DNA of 64,000 bases, taken from the NCBI GenBank assembly GCA_937918935.1, contig CAKZSI010000062.1, positions 20,629 to 84,628 on the forward strand, given 5' to 3'. Positions 16,083 to 25,334 of the stretch are shown one piece after another (position 1 is the stretch's first letter; each line of letters begins with the position of its first letter). Below the pieces are notes generated by a model that was not told where the DNA came from, ran no database searches, and saw only the letters and a program-made list of their open reading frames with translations. Position numbers and translations under genes: made by a program. The stretch comes from an uncultured Chloroflexales bacterium. GTDB lineage: Bacteria; Chloroflexota; Chloroflexia; Chloroflexales; Chloroflexaceae.

Positions 16083-17630
16083 ATGGACCACACGCCACCC
16101 TCGATCCTCGCCGCCTTCGTGGAGCATGCCCGCGCCGATCCCGGACGGGCGTGCGCGCGCCAGGACGATCAGGTACTGACGTATGGCGCACTGCTGCGCC
16201 TGGCGCAAGACTGGGCGGCGCACTACGCCGCGTCGGGGCTGCAACGGGGCGACCGGGTGGGGCTGTTCCTGCCGGGGGGCGCAGCCTTCCTCGGCGCCTA
16301 CCTGGGTGCACAGTTGCAGGGGGGCGCGGTAGTGCTGATCAACACCCAGTACCGGCAGCAGGAACTACGCCATATTCTGAGCGACAGCGAGCCACGGGTC
16401 GTGGTCACCGACGCAGCCGGGGCCGCGCTGATGCGCCAGGTGCTCGGCGAAGCAGCCGGAGCGCCGGTCCTGCTGCTGGTCCCCGAGGGGGTGCTGCTGC
16501 CTGCCGGCCCGGTGCCGGAGGAAGCGCAACGCGCCACCCTCCCCCCGCTCCCCGCGCCCACAGATCTGGCCGTGCTGGCCTACACCTCGGGCACCACCGG
16601 GCGAGCCAGAGGAGCCATGCTTACCCACGGCTGCCTGGCGGCCAACAGCGCCGCCGTCACCGCCGCCTGGCGCTGGACGGCGGCCGATCGGCTGCTGCTC
16701 ACCCTGCCGCTGTTTCACATTCACGGGCTGGGGGTGGGCGTGCACGGCACCCTGCTCACCGGCGCGAGCCTGACCCTCTGGCCGCGCTTCGAGCCAGAAG
16801 CGGCGCTTGAGGCCCTGGCCAGCGGCGCCCACACCCTGTTCTTCGGCGTACCGACGATGTACACCCGGCTGATCGCCGCGGCGCGGGCCGCCCCGGAGCT
16901 GGCGCGCCGGGCCGGGCAGCACGTCCGGCTCTTTGTTTCAGGCTCGGCGCCGCTGGATCCGCAGACCTTCGCCGCCTTCGAGGAACTGTTCGGCCAGCGC
17001 ATCCTGGAACGCTACGGCATGACCGAAACAGGGATGAATATGACCAACCCCTACGACGGCGAGCGCCGGCCCGGGGCGGTGGGGTTGCCCTTCCCCGGGC
17101 AGGAGGCCCGGGTGGTGGACGTGCAGACACGAGAACCCGTGCCCGACGGGGTGATCGGCGAGATCCAGGTCCGCGGCCCGCACGTGTGCGCCGGCTACTG
17201 GCGCAACCCGGAAGCCACCGCCGAGGTCTTCCACTCCGACGGCTGGTTCAGCACGGGCGACCTGGGCTGGCGCAGCGCCGATGGCTACTACACCATCACC
17301 GGGAGGGCCAGGGAGTTAATCATCAGCGGGGGCTACAACATCTACCCGCGGGAGGTGGAGGAGACCCTGCTGGCGCACCCCGGGGTGGCCGAGTGCGCCG
17401 TCTTCGGCCTGCCCGATACGGAGTTTGGCGAGCGCGTGGCGGTGGCGATCGTGCCACGCGACCCCGCGGCCCCGCCCGCTCCAGAGGACCTGGACGCCTT
17501 CTGCCGGGAGCGTCTGGCGGCCTACAAGCGCCCGCGGACGATCCACATCGTCGCCAGCCTGCCGCGCAATGCTATGGGCAAGGTGCAGAAGCATGTGCTG
17601 CGAGAGCGCGTAGCGCGCTCCGAAACCTAG
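16083..17630 (+). CDS. AMP-dependent acyl-CoA synthetase, malonyl-CoA synthetase (MatB/ACSF3)-like
   Basis: The 515-residue cytoplasmic enzyme activates a carboxylic acid with ATP and transfers it to CoA. It has the adenylate-forming core: P-loop YTSGTTGRARGAMLTH, PLFHIHGLG, ERYGMTETGMN, STGDLGWR, the hinge and GGYNIYPREVEE, and the acyl-transfer Lys in LPRNAMGKVQKH. The HIHGL and GMTETGMNMTNPYDGERRPG patterns are those of malonyl/methylmalonyl-CoA synthetases, so that substrate is the best guess. I start at 16083 because GGAG lies seven bases upstream; the ATG at 16068 contains that site within its own codons. It is not in an obvious operon. Confidence 0.85.
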   Translation: MDHTPPSILAAFVEHARADPGRACARQDDQVLTYGALLRLAQDWAAHYAASGLQRGDRVGLFLPGGAAFLGAYLGAQLQGGAVVLINTQYRQQELRHILSDSEPRVVVTDAAGAALMRQVLGEAAGAPVLLLVPEGVLLPAGPVPEEAQRATLPPLPAPTDLAVLAYTSGTTGRARGAMLTHGCLAANSAAVTAAWRWTAADRLLLTLPLFHIHGLGVGVHGTLLTGASLTLWPRFEPEAALEALASGAHTLFFGVPTMYTRLIAAARAAPELARRAGQHVRLFVSGSAPLDPQTFAAFEELFGQRILERYGMTETGMNMTNPYDGERRPGAVGLPFPGQEARVVDVQTREPVPDGVIGEIQVRGPHVCAGYWRNPEATAEVFHSDGWFSTGDLGWRSADGYYTITGRARELIISGGYNIYPREVEETLLAHPGVAECAVFGLPDTEFGERVAVAIVPRDPAAPPAPEDLDAFCRERLAAYKRPRTIHIVASLPRNAMGKVQKHVLRERVARSET

Positions 17631-17820
17631 CGTTTCCTATGCGCATTTGCGCCCTGACTCGTGCATACACTGGTCGTAGGACAGAGTTTCGCTGCGCAGC
17701 CTGTTGCCTACCCGTTCGAGAAGGTGCGGAGCGCAGCGCCTTACGTAATCCTTTTGTTCCGCCCGCAGCCGCAGACTCGTACTGACCGCGCCAGGGTACG
17801 TACTCGCGACGGGCGGAAAA

Positions 17821-17868
17821 CGAGGTTGTTGCGGGGACGGGGCCTGCCCTCCCCGCAAGAAAACCTCG
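17821..17868. repeat. Intergenic inverted repeat (CGAGGTT-TTGCGGGG arms)
   Basis: Arms CGAGGTTGTTGCGGGG and CCCCGCAAGAAAACCTCG flank a GACGGGGCC-containing loop, 20 bases before the small coupled ORF. Nothing else is seen between 17631 and 17888. Confidence 0.6.
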
Positions 17869-17888
17869 TCCCGATAGAGAGGACGTTC

Positions 17889-18125
17889 GTGAGTGACCCG
17901 ATCGAGGATCCGGGCCAGCGCCAGCGCCTGCTGGAGGGCTGGCTGCCCCTGGCCCAGGAGGCCAATCAGGGCTACGGCTGGGAGCTTGACGCAGCCGCGC
18001 TGGAAGGCCTGATCATCAGCGCCGCCCCGGCGCTGGGCCTGGCGCGCAGTTCGTTCGAGGCGTATGCTATACTTTGGGGGGTTTATTCCCGCCTGCGACG
18101 TGATGATCTCAACCGAGGGCCATGA
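17889..18125 (+). CDS. Small hypothetical protein translationally coupled to WYL regulator
   Basis: This is a 78-residue ORF beginning GTG at 17889 with AGAGGA five bases upstream. It ends in an ATGA overlap with the WYL-protein start at 18122, so translation is coupled. The product is acidic to neutral and mostly helical by eye, with LLEGWLPLAQEANQGYGWELD and LEGLIISAAPALGLARSSFEAYA. No family is recognised. A longer reading to 17661 translates the upstream inverted repeat and is rejected. Tight coupling suggests a product that acts with the regulator. Confidence 0.65.
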   Translation: MSDPIEDPGQRQRLLEGWLPLAQEANQGYGWELDAAALEGLIISAAPALGLARSSFEAYAILWGVYSRLRRDDLNRGP

Positions 18126-19165
18126 GTCACCCGACCGGCGGCACCAAGCGCAGTTCCTGGCTGACGTTCCGGCGGCGCTTGCTGCTGGTGCGCACGCTGC
18201 TCCGCGGTCCCGCAACGAGCGCCGAACTGGTGGCGCGGATCAACGAGGAACTGGGGGAGCAGGGCTACCCGGCGGCGGCAGCGGCGGCGCTCAAGCACGA
18301 CTTCGACGCGCTGAAAGGGGAGTACGGCTGCCAGATCCGCTACGACCGCCGTGTGCGCCACTACGTGCTCGACGATCTTGGTGAACTGGCCCTGCTCGAC
18401 TTGCCTGACACCTGCATGGAGGCCCTGGCCTTCCTTGACGCCAGCTTTCCCTCTGGAAGCGGACTACCCGACCACGCCCACGTGCGGGCGCTGCTAGAAC
18501 GGGTGCAACTGCTACTCCCGCCGGCGCGGCAGGCGCAGTTGCGTCGCCAGCGCCCGGCCCTGCGCCTGCCGATGAACACCGGCGTGCGGCCAATTGACCC
18601 ACAGGTCCTCACCCTTGTGAAGCGCGCCTGTGAACAGCGCCGCGAACTGGCCTTTGACTACCTGAGCACCTTCGATTTCGACACCCCCCGCCGCCACCGC
18701 GTCGCGCCCTACGGGGTCGTCTTTCGCCCCGAGGGCCATGGCTACCTGGATGCCACCCTGCTCGAGGTGAAACCCCGCGGCGGAGAGACGATCCATGCCG
18801 CCATTGACTACCGCCTCGACCGGATCGTGCCGGGGACGGTGGAGATTTTGCCCGCCGCCCTGCCACCGGAGCGCATTCCCGCGCCGCGTTACCACATCCG
18901 CTATACCCTGGCGCCACAGATCGCCCGCCGCCGCGATGTTGCCAGCTACTTTCCCGATACCCGGATCGCCTACCACGCCGACGGTAGCGCCACCGTCACC
19001 GCTACAGTGACCAACCTCTGGCAAACGCGGCAGATCCTCCTGCGCTATGGCGATGGCTGCGTTGTGCAGGCGCCGCCGGAGTTGATCGAGTTGTTCGTGC
19101 AGACGGCCCGCGGCCTGAACGCGATCTATGGCGCACGCCACGAGCCGGAACGGCCCGGTGAGTAA
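18122..19165 (+). CDS. WYL-domain transcriptional regulator
   Basis: The 347-residue protein has an N-terminal winged helix-turn-helix (about 12-85, with TSAELVARINEELGE), a middle WYL domain (about 165-240: RELAFDYLSTFDFDTPRRHRVAPYGVVFR) and a C-terminal WCX-like domain (about 265-335). WYL proteins sense ligands, including nucleic acids or nucleotides in some cases, and often control defence or stress genes; no such genes are adjacent here. The start is fixed by the 4-base overlap with the preceding small ORF. Confidence 0.85.
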   Translation: MSHPTGGTKRSSWLTFRRRLLLVRTLLRGPATSAELVARINEELGEQGYPAAAAAALKHDFDALKGEYGCQIRYDRRVRHYVLDDLGELALLDLPDTCMEALAFLDASFPSGSGLPDHAHVRALLERVQLLLPPARQAQLRRQRPALRLPMNTGVRPIDPQVLTLVKRACEQRRELAFDYLSTFDFDTPRRHRVAPYGVVFRPEGHGYLDATLLEVKPRGGETIHAAIDYRLDRIVPGTVEILPAALPPERIPAPRYHIRYTLAPQIARRRDVASYFPDTRIAYHADGSATVTATVTNLWQTRQILLRYGDGCVVQAPPELIELFVQTARGLNAIYGARHEPERPGE

Positions 19166-19260
19166 GTCTGTGCGCGATGCGTTCTTTCTGAGTTTTACTG
19201 CAGAGGACGCAGAGGGTCGAGAGACCGGTTCGAGCCACTCCTCCCCACCTCCACGCTCTG

Positions 19261-20325
19261 CTACCACCCCGCGGCTTCGCGCTGCACCAGGAAGGCTTCA
19301 CCCTGCATCTCGCCATCGGCGATCAACTCGGTGAGAAACGCCGGGTCTCGATTCAATTTCGAGACGAAGGTCAGTTTCTCCATCAGCGCGTTGCTCATCC
19401 AGATCGAGTGGATGGCCACCGGCTTCAGTTGCGCCAGTTTGCTGCGCACCACACTGTCGCCGAGCCAGCTATTGATCTTGTTGATCACATCAATTTCGTG
19501 ATTAAGAGAGAGGTTGCCGGCCAGAGCATTGCGGCGATCCTCGATCTCCTCCACGCTGGTGGGTTCCTCACCAACCTCCTGGCGGTTAATGCGGATGATC
19601 CAGATCTCGTCGGGCTTGAGGTTGACATCGGTCTTGCTCAGGAACTCGCGGATGGGCGGGTTTTGCGAAAACAGCCCATCCCAGTACACCTCATCGCCGA
19701 TACGGATACCCTGGAACAGGGTCGGCAGGGTGGTGGAGGCCAGGATCGCGTCAATCGAGATCTCGGCGGCCATCGAGTCGAAGGCCTTGAAACGTCCCGA
19801 GAGCACTGCCACGGCGCCGAGCAGCAGGCGCGGCTCGATCACCGGCTGGGGGACCTCATCGAGCTTGAGGTACTTTTCGAGCAGCAGGCGCAGATCGAAG
19901 AACTCCTGGCGGGGCGCCAGGCGTCTGGCCAGTTCGGTGGCGACGACCACCTCGGGGCGGTAGGGACTGGTCTTCAATTCAGGCAGCTTGCCCGAGGCAC
20001 GCAAGCGGACCAGGCTAACGGTCCAGGCGTTCCAGATCTGCTCCCAGAGGGACCGGGCCATATTGTCACGCCAGAAGTCATCCAGGATGGCAATCACCTG
20101 ATCGCGATCCCACTCACCCCGGGCCTGCTTGATAAGACCGTACCAGGCCAGGGCGGCGCAGATCGCGCCGCCCGAGGTGCCGCTCAATCCGATGATCTTG
20201 AACTTGCCGGCCTCCTCGGCGCGTAGCAGCGGCTTGAGCACCCCGGCGGTAAAGGCGGTATGGCTTCCGCCACCCTGGCAGGCAATGGCGACCCGAATCG
20301 GCCCCGTAGATTTCGGCGCGAACAT
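19261..20325 (-). CDS. Patatin-like phospholipase
   Basis: This is a 354-residue hydrolase with the patatin fold. The oxyanion element ACQGGGSHTAF (15-25), nucleophile Ser51 in GTSGG and Asp216 in DGLFSQNPP form the Ser-Asp dyad. Patatins are acyl hydrolases acting on membrane lipids; bacterial members are cytoplasmic, exported or effector proteins. No signal peptide is present, so a cytoplasmic or membrane-surface role is likely. It is followed on the strand by no coupled gene and preceded by a small membrane-protein gene 72 bases upstream. Confidence 0.88.
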   Translation of the reverse strand: MFAPKSTGPIRVAIACQGGGSHTAFTAGVLKPLLRAEEAGKFKIIGLSGTSGGAICAALAWYGLIKQARGEWDRDQVIAILDDFWRDNMARSLWEQIWNAWTVSLVRLRASGKLPELKTSPYRPEVVVATELARRLAPRQEFFDLRLLLEKYLKLDEVPQPVIEPRLLLGAVAVLSGRFKAFDSMAAEISIDAILASTTLPTLFQGIRIGDEVYWDGLFSQNPPIREFLSKTDVNLKPDEIWIIRINRQEVGEEPTSVEEIEDRRNALAGNLSLNHEIDVINKINSWLGDSVVRSKLAQLKPVAIHSIWMSNALMEKLTFVSKLNRDPAFLTELIADGEMQGEAFLVQREAAGW

Positions 20326-20397
20326 GGCAGTGATCCCTTCGAACAGGTGGCCGATGAGAGCAGAGCTGAAGCATAGGCCCGGCCAGATGCTTCGCCC

Positions 20398-20808
20398 CTA
20401 CCGGCGGAAGTAATAGGCGCCGATGGCTGCCGCCAGGGTGAACGTCAACCCCACCCACAGAAGCGTACCCAGACCACCTATGCGCAGCAGGCGCATCGCC
20501 AGCACAACCAGCACACCGGTGGCTGCACCGGCAAGCATCGCCGGCCACAGGTTCCCCGCCTGGCACGCCAGGCGCCCGACCAGGGCCACCCCCAGACCCG
20601 CGCCGGCCCCGAAGCCAATGATCGCCAGGAAGACCTGCACCGACAGCAGGCCCATGCCCAGTTGCTGAGCCACTCCCAGAACCATCAACAGCACGCTCAC
20701 CAGGTAGGCCAGCAGTACCCCGAAGAGAAGCCCGCCGATGGTCGCCCCGATGACCTGGAAGACGAGCGTGAGCAGCGATGGTGATGGTGGATGGGAGATT
20801 TTTTGCAT
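20398..20808 (-). CDS. Small polytopic membrane protein of unknown function
   Basis: The 136-residue product has about four hydrophobic segments (residues about 14-44, 55-80, 86-103 and 113-132) and a short basic C-terminus (YYFRR). No motif identifies a family. The plan resembles small ATP-synthase-I-like or holin-like proteins but nothing specific supports either. It lies upstream of the patatin gene on the same strand and could be cotranscribed; an inverted repeat of the GAAGC/GCTTC type lies in the gap. Confidence 0.6.
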   Translation of the reverse strand: MQKISHPPSPSLLTLVFQVIGATIGGLLFGVLLAYLVSVLLMVLGVAQQLGMGLLSVQVFLAIIGFGAGAGLGVALVGRLACQAGNLWPAMLAGAATGVLVVLAMRLLRIGGLGTLLWVGLTFTLAAAIGAYYFRR

Positions 20809-21154
20809 GTTCTGACTTTCACCTCAAAGGGACGCGACGTTTCCCGGATCGGTAAGGAGTATTCGTGAGAGGGCGCAGACGCCCAACATGCCGGGAAGAA
20901 TGATAACACGCCCTGGCGCGCGGGCCCGTAGCAAATGGAACGTAACGAGTAATAGCGTGAGACCCGGTCCGCCAGTGCTTGTGCACGTTTTTTCATGGTA
21001 TCACAATTTTGGATTGTCATGTTTCGTTGGACTGGCGGCTACGCCGCCAGTCCAACAACCTTGAGGAGTCTGGAGCTGACCGCGGAGTTGATCCTCATCG
21101 CGCTGAGCCAGTTTGTCTGGATTCTGGCGATCTTCACCTGGCAAACGTGCCGGG
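20809..21154. other. Intergenic region with long palindrome
   Basis: No gene is seen. The notable feature is an inverted repeat at 21026-21056 with 14-bp arms (GTTGGACTGGCGGC and its complement) around TAC. It lies between the tail of the PHP gene and the start of the membrane-protein gene, both on the minus strand, and could end transcription arriving from upstream. Confidence 0.6.
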
Positions 21155-22210
21155 TTATGAACTACAATCTTCGACATAGATTGGATTCGTAAACAACCAC
21201 GACTTCCCCCCCACGTACCCCTCCAGCCGGTACACCGCGCCGGCGTCCACGCTCTGGCGGATGCGGCGCACCCCACTGGTCAGCACCTCGCCGTCGGTAA
21301 TCAGGCGGATGAAGGCGTTGCGCCCCACGTCGGCCTCGAACAGCAGGGGGCCATCCGCAATCGAAGTCGTGTCGCCGATAGTGTAGACCGCGTCGCCCCG
21401 GCGCGCCGTGAAGACAATTGACGGCGCAGCGCCATCGAGCCGGTTCACAAAGTAGCTCCGCCCCGCCCCCAGGGCCGCGTACACTTGTTGCGTCGCCACC
21501 TCCGGGTCGTCGTGCAGAGGCCGCTCCAGAAGCAGGTAATTGGTGAGCGTGCCGAAGAGCCAGCGGTAGGGAAAGACCTCGATTTCCCCCCAGGGCGCCC
21601 GGTGCTTGAATGCGTGCGCGTCCACACCCCCGATGCCGAAGGTGCGCCGCCCGACCATGTTCAGCCGGTCCCACCAGGCCAGGGTGGCGGGGGTCGGCCC
21701 GCTGAGACCCAGCGCCGGCACGAAGAAATGCGGGTAGCGATTGCGCCGGGTCAGGTGCTCCCCCCAGTCGCTCATCAGGTTCCACAACTCCAGGCCCACG
21801 GGCCGGCCCGCGCGATCGGTCGGGCCATCAATCGTCCAGTCGTCCCAGCGGTAACAATCCTTGAAATCATTGCGCACCCGTTCGTCGGGATGGGCGATGA
21901 TGCCGAACCCGCCCCGGGCATACACCGCGTCAATGAAGGCCCGTGGCGGCAACGTATGGCTGATCACCTGGCGCACGTTGAGCGCCAGGAAGTGATTGCG
22001 CGGCGGGGTGATTTCGTGCCCGACGATCACCAGCAGACCGTCGTGCCAGCCGGCGTAGGGCAGTCCTTCGAGCGTGTCGTGGTCAGTGACGATGATCCAG
22101 CGCAGACCGGCGTCACGGGCGGCGGCGATGACCTGCGGGAACGTGCCGGTTCCGTCGGAGTACGTCGTGTGAATGTGGATCGCGCCAGGGTAGATGAACG
22201 TAGGAGGCAT
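21155..22210 (-). CDS. PHP-domain metal-dependent phosphoesterase family protein
   Basis: This 351-residue protein opens directly with the PHP signature HIHTTYSDGTG, followed by VTDHDTLEG, GHEITPP and IAHPDE, the metal-binding set shared with polymerase and histidinol-phosphatase PHP domains. A C-terminal part of about 120 residues looks like a beta domain of unknown role. I start at 22210, just before the first PHP strand; the longer frame to 22306 translates family A repeats. Substrate unknown: a phosphoesterase such as a nucleoside bisphosphate phosphatase is possible, but the long C-terminal extension differs from those small enzymes. Confidence 0.82.
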   Translation of the reverse strand: MPPTFIYPGAIHIHTTYSDGTGTFPQVIAAARDAGLRWIIVTDHDTLEGLPYAGWHDGLLVIVGHEITPPRNHFLALNVRQVISHTLPPRAFIDAVYARGGFGIIAHPDERVRNDFKDCYRWDDWTIDGPTDRAGRPVGLELWNLMSDWGEHLTRRNRYPHFFVPALGLSGPTPATLAWWDRLNMVGRRTFGIGGVDAHAFKHRAPWGEIEVFPYRWLFGTLTNYLLLERPLHDDPEVATQQVYAALGAGRSYFVNRLDGAAPSIVFTARRGDAVYTIGDTTSIADGPLLFEADVGRNAFIRLITDGEVLTSGVRRIRQSVDAGAVYRLEGYVGGKSWLFTNPIYVEDCSS

Positions 22211-22623
22211 AGGCTTCTGAAGATGAAGGGAGGGTTCCCGCGGGAGGACTGCACCCTCCCTTGCGGGCAGGGGCGTGGGCAAACCTGATCTGCCCGCCCT
22301 GCTCAACCCGGACCCGGGGCGCCGAACGCCCCCCGGTAGGCCGGGGCGTGAGAAAGCCGGCTTTCCCCACTCTTGCCTCAGTCTACCATGTATCCCGGCA
22401 GACAGCCATCTGGTTGCTGCGAAGAACGGTTCAGACGTTGGGGAAGGGAGCCTTCGGAGGCAGCCGCGTGGCTGACGAGGCGACGCATACGTCGCAGTAC
22501 GGCCACGCGCCGATCACCTGCTGCACTCCGGTCCGCACGTGGACGGAACGCCCGCACAACCGGCCACACCCACGCGGGAGTTCGCCAGCAGTATCGTCAC
22601 ATCAGCCCTGCCACGCATATTCA
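22211..22623. repeat. Intergenic region with family A and B palindromes
   Basis: About 410 bases with no gene. It has a GGAGGG/CCCTCCC pair (22228-22260), a GTGGGCAAACC-type element at 22275-22298 and a GTGAGAAAGCC/GGCTTTCCCCAC element at 22348-22370. From 22380 to 22623 nothing recognisable is seen; the minus-strand PHP promoter should lie here. Confidence 0.65.
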
Positions 22624-23928
22624 TCATCGAAAATCCAATAATCGAACATCAACTGGCTCGCGCAGCGCCTCGGCCAGCGGCTGGCCCTGCCGGAGGCGGT
22701 ACGTAGGCACACGCAGTTCGGCCAGTCGCTGCAGGATCGGTTCAGGATCCTGCCAGCCGCCGTAGCTCTGCGGGTCCACAAAGAGCACGACTGCCCGCAC
22801 CCCGCGGGAGAGGTGCTGTTGCAGGGCGCCGACCCACCGCTCGTCCACCGAAGAGGTAATCACCACCAGCGTACAGTTGCGGCCAAAGCGCTGGCTTTCC
22901 GCGACGAGCACCTCGGCCAGCGCATGGGCGCCGTGGGCGCGGAGCACAGCCAGGGCTTCGAGGATCTTGAAGAGCTGCCGGGCCTCGCGCTCGGCGGGGA
23001 TGAGTTCGCGATGTTGCCCCCAGGCCACCAGGCCCACCAGACGGTTCTGCGCCAGCAGCGCCCGGGCCAGCGAGGCTGCGGCCATCACCGCGTGTTCCTC
23101 GGTGCTCTCCGGGGCGAACACCGGCGCCGCGGCGGGTTGGCGCGCCCACCAGGGACCTGCGTCGCGGGCATTGCCGCCGCGGTGTGGTTCGGTCAGGCGG
23201 ATATCCCGCACCACGGCGCGTTCCTGCATATCCAGCACCAGATAGACATCGGCGCTCGGATCCAGTTCGAACTCCTTGACCATCAACTGGCCCAGGCGCG
23301 CCGTCGAACGCCAGTGGATGCGGTTCATGCTGTCGCCCGGCGCGTATTCGCGCACCGTGGCGACATTGGGTGTCAGGTGGAAGCTGCGAGCACGGGTGGT
23401 CTGCCCGCCGGGCAACTCAGCGCCAGGAAGCCGGAAGTCCGGCAGATCCACCATCTGAGGATAGACCAGGATCTCGCTGGTCGCTGGCGCGGAGCGGTGC
23501 AGCCGCACGATGCCAAAGGGATCACCGCTGATCAGCGTGGCCGGCCCCAGGCGAAAGCGCCCGCGCCGCGTGCAGAGGGTACGCGCCGTCCAGCGACCGG
23601 TCTCTCCGCCTGCCAGGGTGGCGACAAACCCGGGGCCGCGCTCCGGCAACTCCGACTGGTCGTACAATTCAACCCAGAGCCTGGGGAGGAACCAGCGGTT
23701 CCGCAGGATGATACGCTCACGGGCATACTCGCCCACTGTGGCCCGCGGCGTCAGGGTCTCACGCTCGACAACCAGACCGCGCAGGTTCAGCCAGGCCCAC
23801 AGTGTCGCCAGCACGAGCAGGCCAACCAGCAGGTAGCTCAGATGGAAGAAGAGCCGGAGACCGGTACCCTGGGCGGCCAGAAAGCTCAACCCGGCCAGGA
23901 TTAACAGCATCAACGAACGAAGTAGCAT
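22624..23928 (-). CDS. DUF58 domain-containing membrane protein
   Basis: This 434-residue protein has two N-terminal transmembrane helices (about 4-20 and 29-46), a beta-rich middle part, and a C-terminal von Willebrand-A-like domain. The DUF58 hallmark MNRIHWRSTARLGQLMVKEFE lies at about 203-223. DUF58 proteins usually sit beside MoxR ATPases and transglutaminase-like proteins, and some are thought to be chaperone-like; neither partner is in this window. I choose ATG 23928, since the first helix begins there; an in-frame start at 23973 adds 15 polar residues. Ribosome sites are weak for both. Confidence 0.85.
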   Translation of the reverse strand: MLLRSLMLLILAGLSFLAAQGTGLRLFFHLSYLLVGLLVLATLWAWLNLRGLVVERETLTPRATVGEYARERIILRNRWFLPRLWVELYDQSELPERGPGFVATLAGGETGRWTARTLCTRRGRFRLGPATLISGDPFGIVRLHRSAPATSEILVYPQMVDLPDFRLPGAELPGGQTTRARSFHLTPNVATVREYAPGDSMNRIHWRSTARLGQLMVKEFELDPSADVYLVLDMQERAVVRDIRLTEPHRGGNARDAGPWWARQPAAAPVFAPESTEEHAVMAAASLARALLAQNRLVGLVAWGQHRELIPAEREARQLFKILEALAVLRAHGAHALAEVLVAESQRFGRNCTLVVITSSVDERWVGALQQHLSRGVRAVVLFVDPQSYGGWQDPEPILQRLAELRVPTYRLRQGQPLAEALREPVDVRLLDFR

Positions 23929-24154
23929 AGTAGCTTTCAGGTGTGTTTTCAGACTGCGATATCGTGGTGTCACGATGGTTGTAGCTTGCAGCTATAATTT
24001 AAGAGCAGACGTGAACCAGCGCTCACTGCAACATGATCAGGCAGGGGGATAGGGCAACAACGTTGCCCCATTGCTTACCTTTCAGGAGAGGGCCGGAGAA
24101 AGCTGCGCCCGCTCTGCAAGACAAAGGTCTGCCTCTGTACGACGAGGGATACGA

Positions 24155-25249
24155 ATGGACCGACTGGGTGAATGGATCACGAGCGTGCGTGTTCCCGATG
24201 AAGACGTACAGCGCCGTGGGAAGATTCTAAACATTCTGGCGCTCGGTCTGCTCGTACTGAGCCTGGCCTACGTGCCGATCAGCCTGATAACCGGCTATGC
24301 CCTCTTACGTATCGGGCAACTCCTGACCGTGGCCCTGGTCGCCGCCGTAGCATTCTGGCTCGGCCGACGCGGACGAATAACTCTAAGCGCCTATCTCCTC
24401 ATCGGGGTGCTGATCTACGTAGTAGCTTCATCTATTCCCGGTCGGTTTTTCTCCGCCAACATTCTCTTCTTTACCATTCTCCCGGTGCTGTTCGCGGGCG
24501 TGCTGCTGGCACCCATCCACATCTGGAACGTGCTGATCATCACAGTGGTGGTAAGCGTGTTTCGGGTGAGCCAGCTTCCTCCCGGCATACGCTACAGCAT
24601 GTCGTGGAACACGGCCTTCTACAATGCGCCGTTGCTGCTGGCTGCGGTCGCCCTGGTGAGCTTCGTAAGCGCCCGCGCGACCATTCAGACCCTGCGGCAT
24701 CTGGCGGCAACGCGCGCGGAAGCCGAGGCGGCCAGCCAGGCGCTCGCTGCCAGCAACGCCGCCCTGGAGACGCGGGTCGAAGAACGCACCGTCGCTTTGC
24801 GCCGCGCGCTCGAAGAGCAGCAGGACATTGCCGCGCAACTCCAGGCCAGCCTGTCGGCCCAGCAAGAACTCAACCGCGTCATCGCCTCCCTGTCGGTGCC
24901 GGTCATTCCCATCAGCGCCGGCACCCTGGTGGCGCCGATCGTCGGCAACCTCGACACCGAACGCACCAGGCTGCTGCTCGCCACCCTGCTGGAACAGGTT
25001 GAAGCGACCAGGGCCCGCACGGTCGTGCTGGACATTACCGGCGTGGCTGTGGTGGACACGCAGGTGGCCGCGGCACTGCTGCGGGTCGCAAGCGCTGCCC
25101 GTCTGATGGGCGCCGAGACGGTGATCGTGGGCATTCGCCCCGAAGTGGCCCAGACCCTCGTACACCTGGGCATGGATCTGAGCGCCCTGCGGACCGCCGC
25201 CACCCTCCAGGACGGTCTTCAGGCAATTAATGGCCGGCCAGGCCAATAA
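24155..25249 (+). CDS. Membrane sensor with coiled coil and RsbR-type STAS domain
   Basis: The 364-residue protein has an N-terminal membrane module of about five or six helices (about 22-180), a coiled coil with Glu/Arg/Ala heptads (about 182-245, including RVEERTVALRRALEEQQDIA), and a C-terminal STAS domain (about 250-355: LSVPVIPISAGTLVAPIVG, VVLDITGVAVVDTQVAAAL). The Thr in VVDTQVA corresponds to the phosphorylated Thr of RsbR-type stressosome proteins. It may pass a membrane signal to a partner-switching kinase or phosphatase. I choose ATG 24155 with GAGGGA six bases upstream; an upstream TTG at 24071 is less likely. Confidence 0.82.
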   Translation: MDRLGEWITSVRVPDEDVQRRGKILNILALGLLVLSLAYVPISLITGYALLRIGQLLTVALVAAVAFWLGRRGRITLSAYLLIGVLIYVVASSIPGRFFSANILFFTILPVLFAGVLLAPIHIWNVLIITVVVSVFRVSQLPPGIRYSMSWNTAFYNAPLLLAAVALVSFVSARATIQTLRHLAATRAEAEAASQALAASNAALETRVEERTVALRRALEEQQDIAAQLQASLSAQQELNRVIASLSVPVIPISAGTLVAPIVGNLDTERTRLLLATLLEQVEATRARTVVLDITGVAVVDTQVAAALLRVASAARLMGAETVIVGIRPEVAQTLVHLGMDLSALRTAATLQDGLQAINGRPGQ

Positions 25250-25277
25250 AAAGTACAACGCATCACTGGCAGAGGGC

Positions 25278-25301
25278 GTGGGGAAACCCGGGTTTCCCCA
25301 C
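25278..25301. repeat. Perfect 24-bp palindrome (family A type copy)
   Basis: Half-site GTGGGGAAACCC followed directly by its exact complement. It is the cleanest copy of the most frequent dispersed element in this window and lies between the STAS gene and the DUF952 gene. Confidence 0.9.
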
Positions 25302-25334
25302 TTTCCTCCAGCCGTCTATGTTCACATCAGCCCG

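Noticed and set aside
17661..17888. N-terminal extension of the small ORF upstream of the WYL gene
   Set aside because: It reads through an inverted repeat, and the GTG at 17889 has a better ribosome site.
20979..21192. Two overlapping frames of about 65 codons over the palindrome at 21026
   Set aside because: They translate the palindrome in two frames and overlap the end of the PHP gene; no ribosome site.
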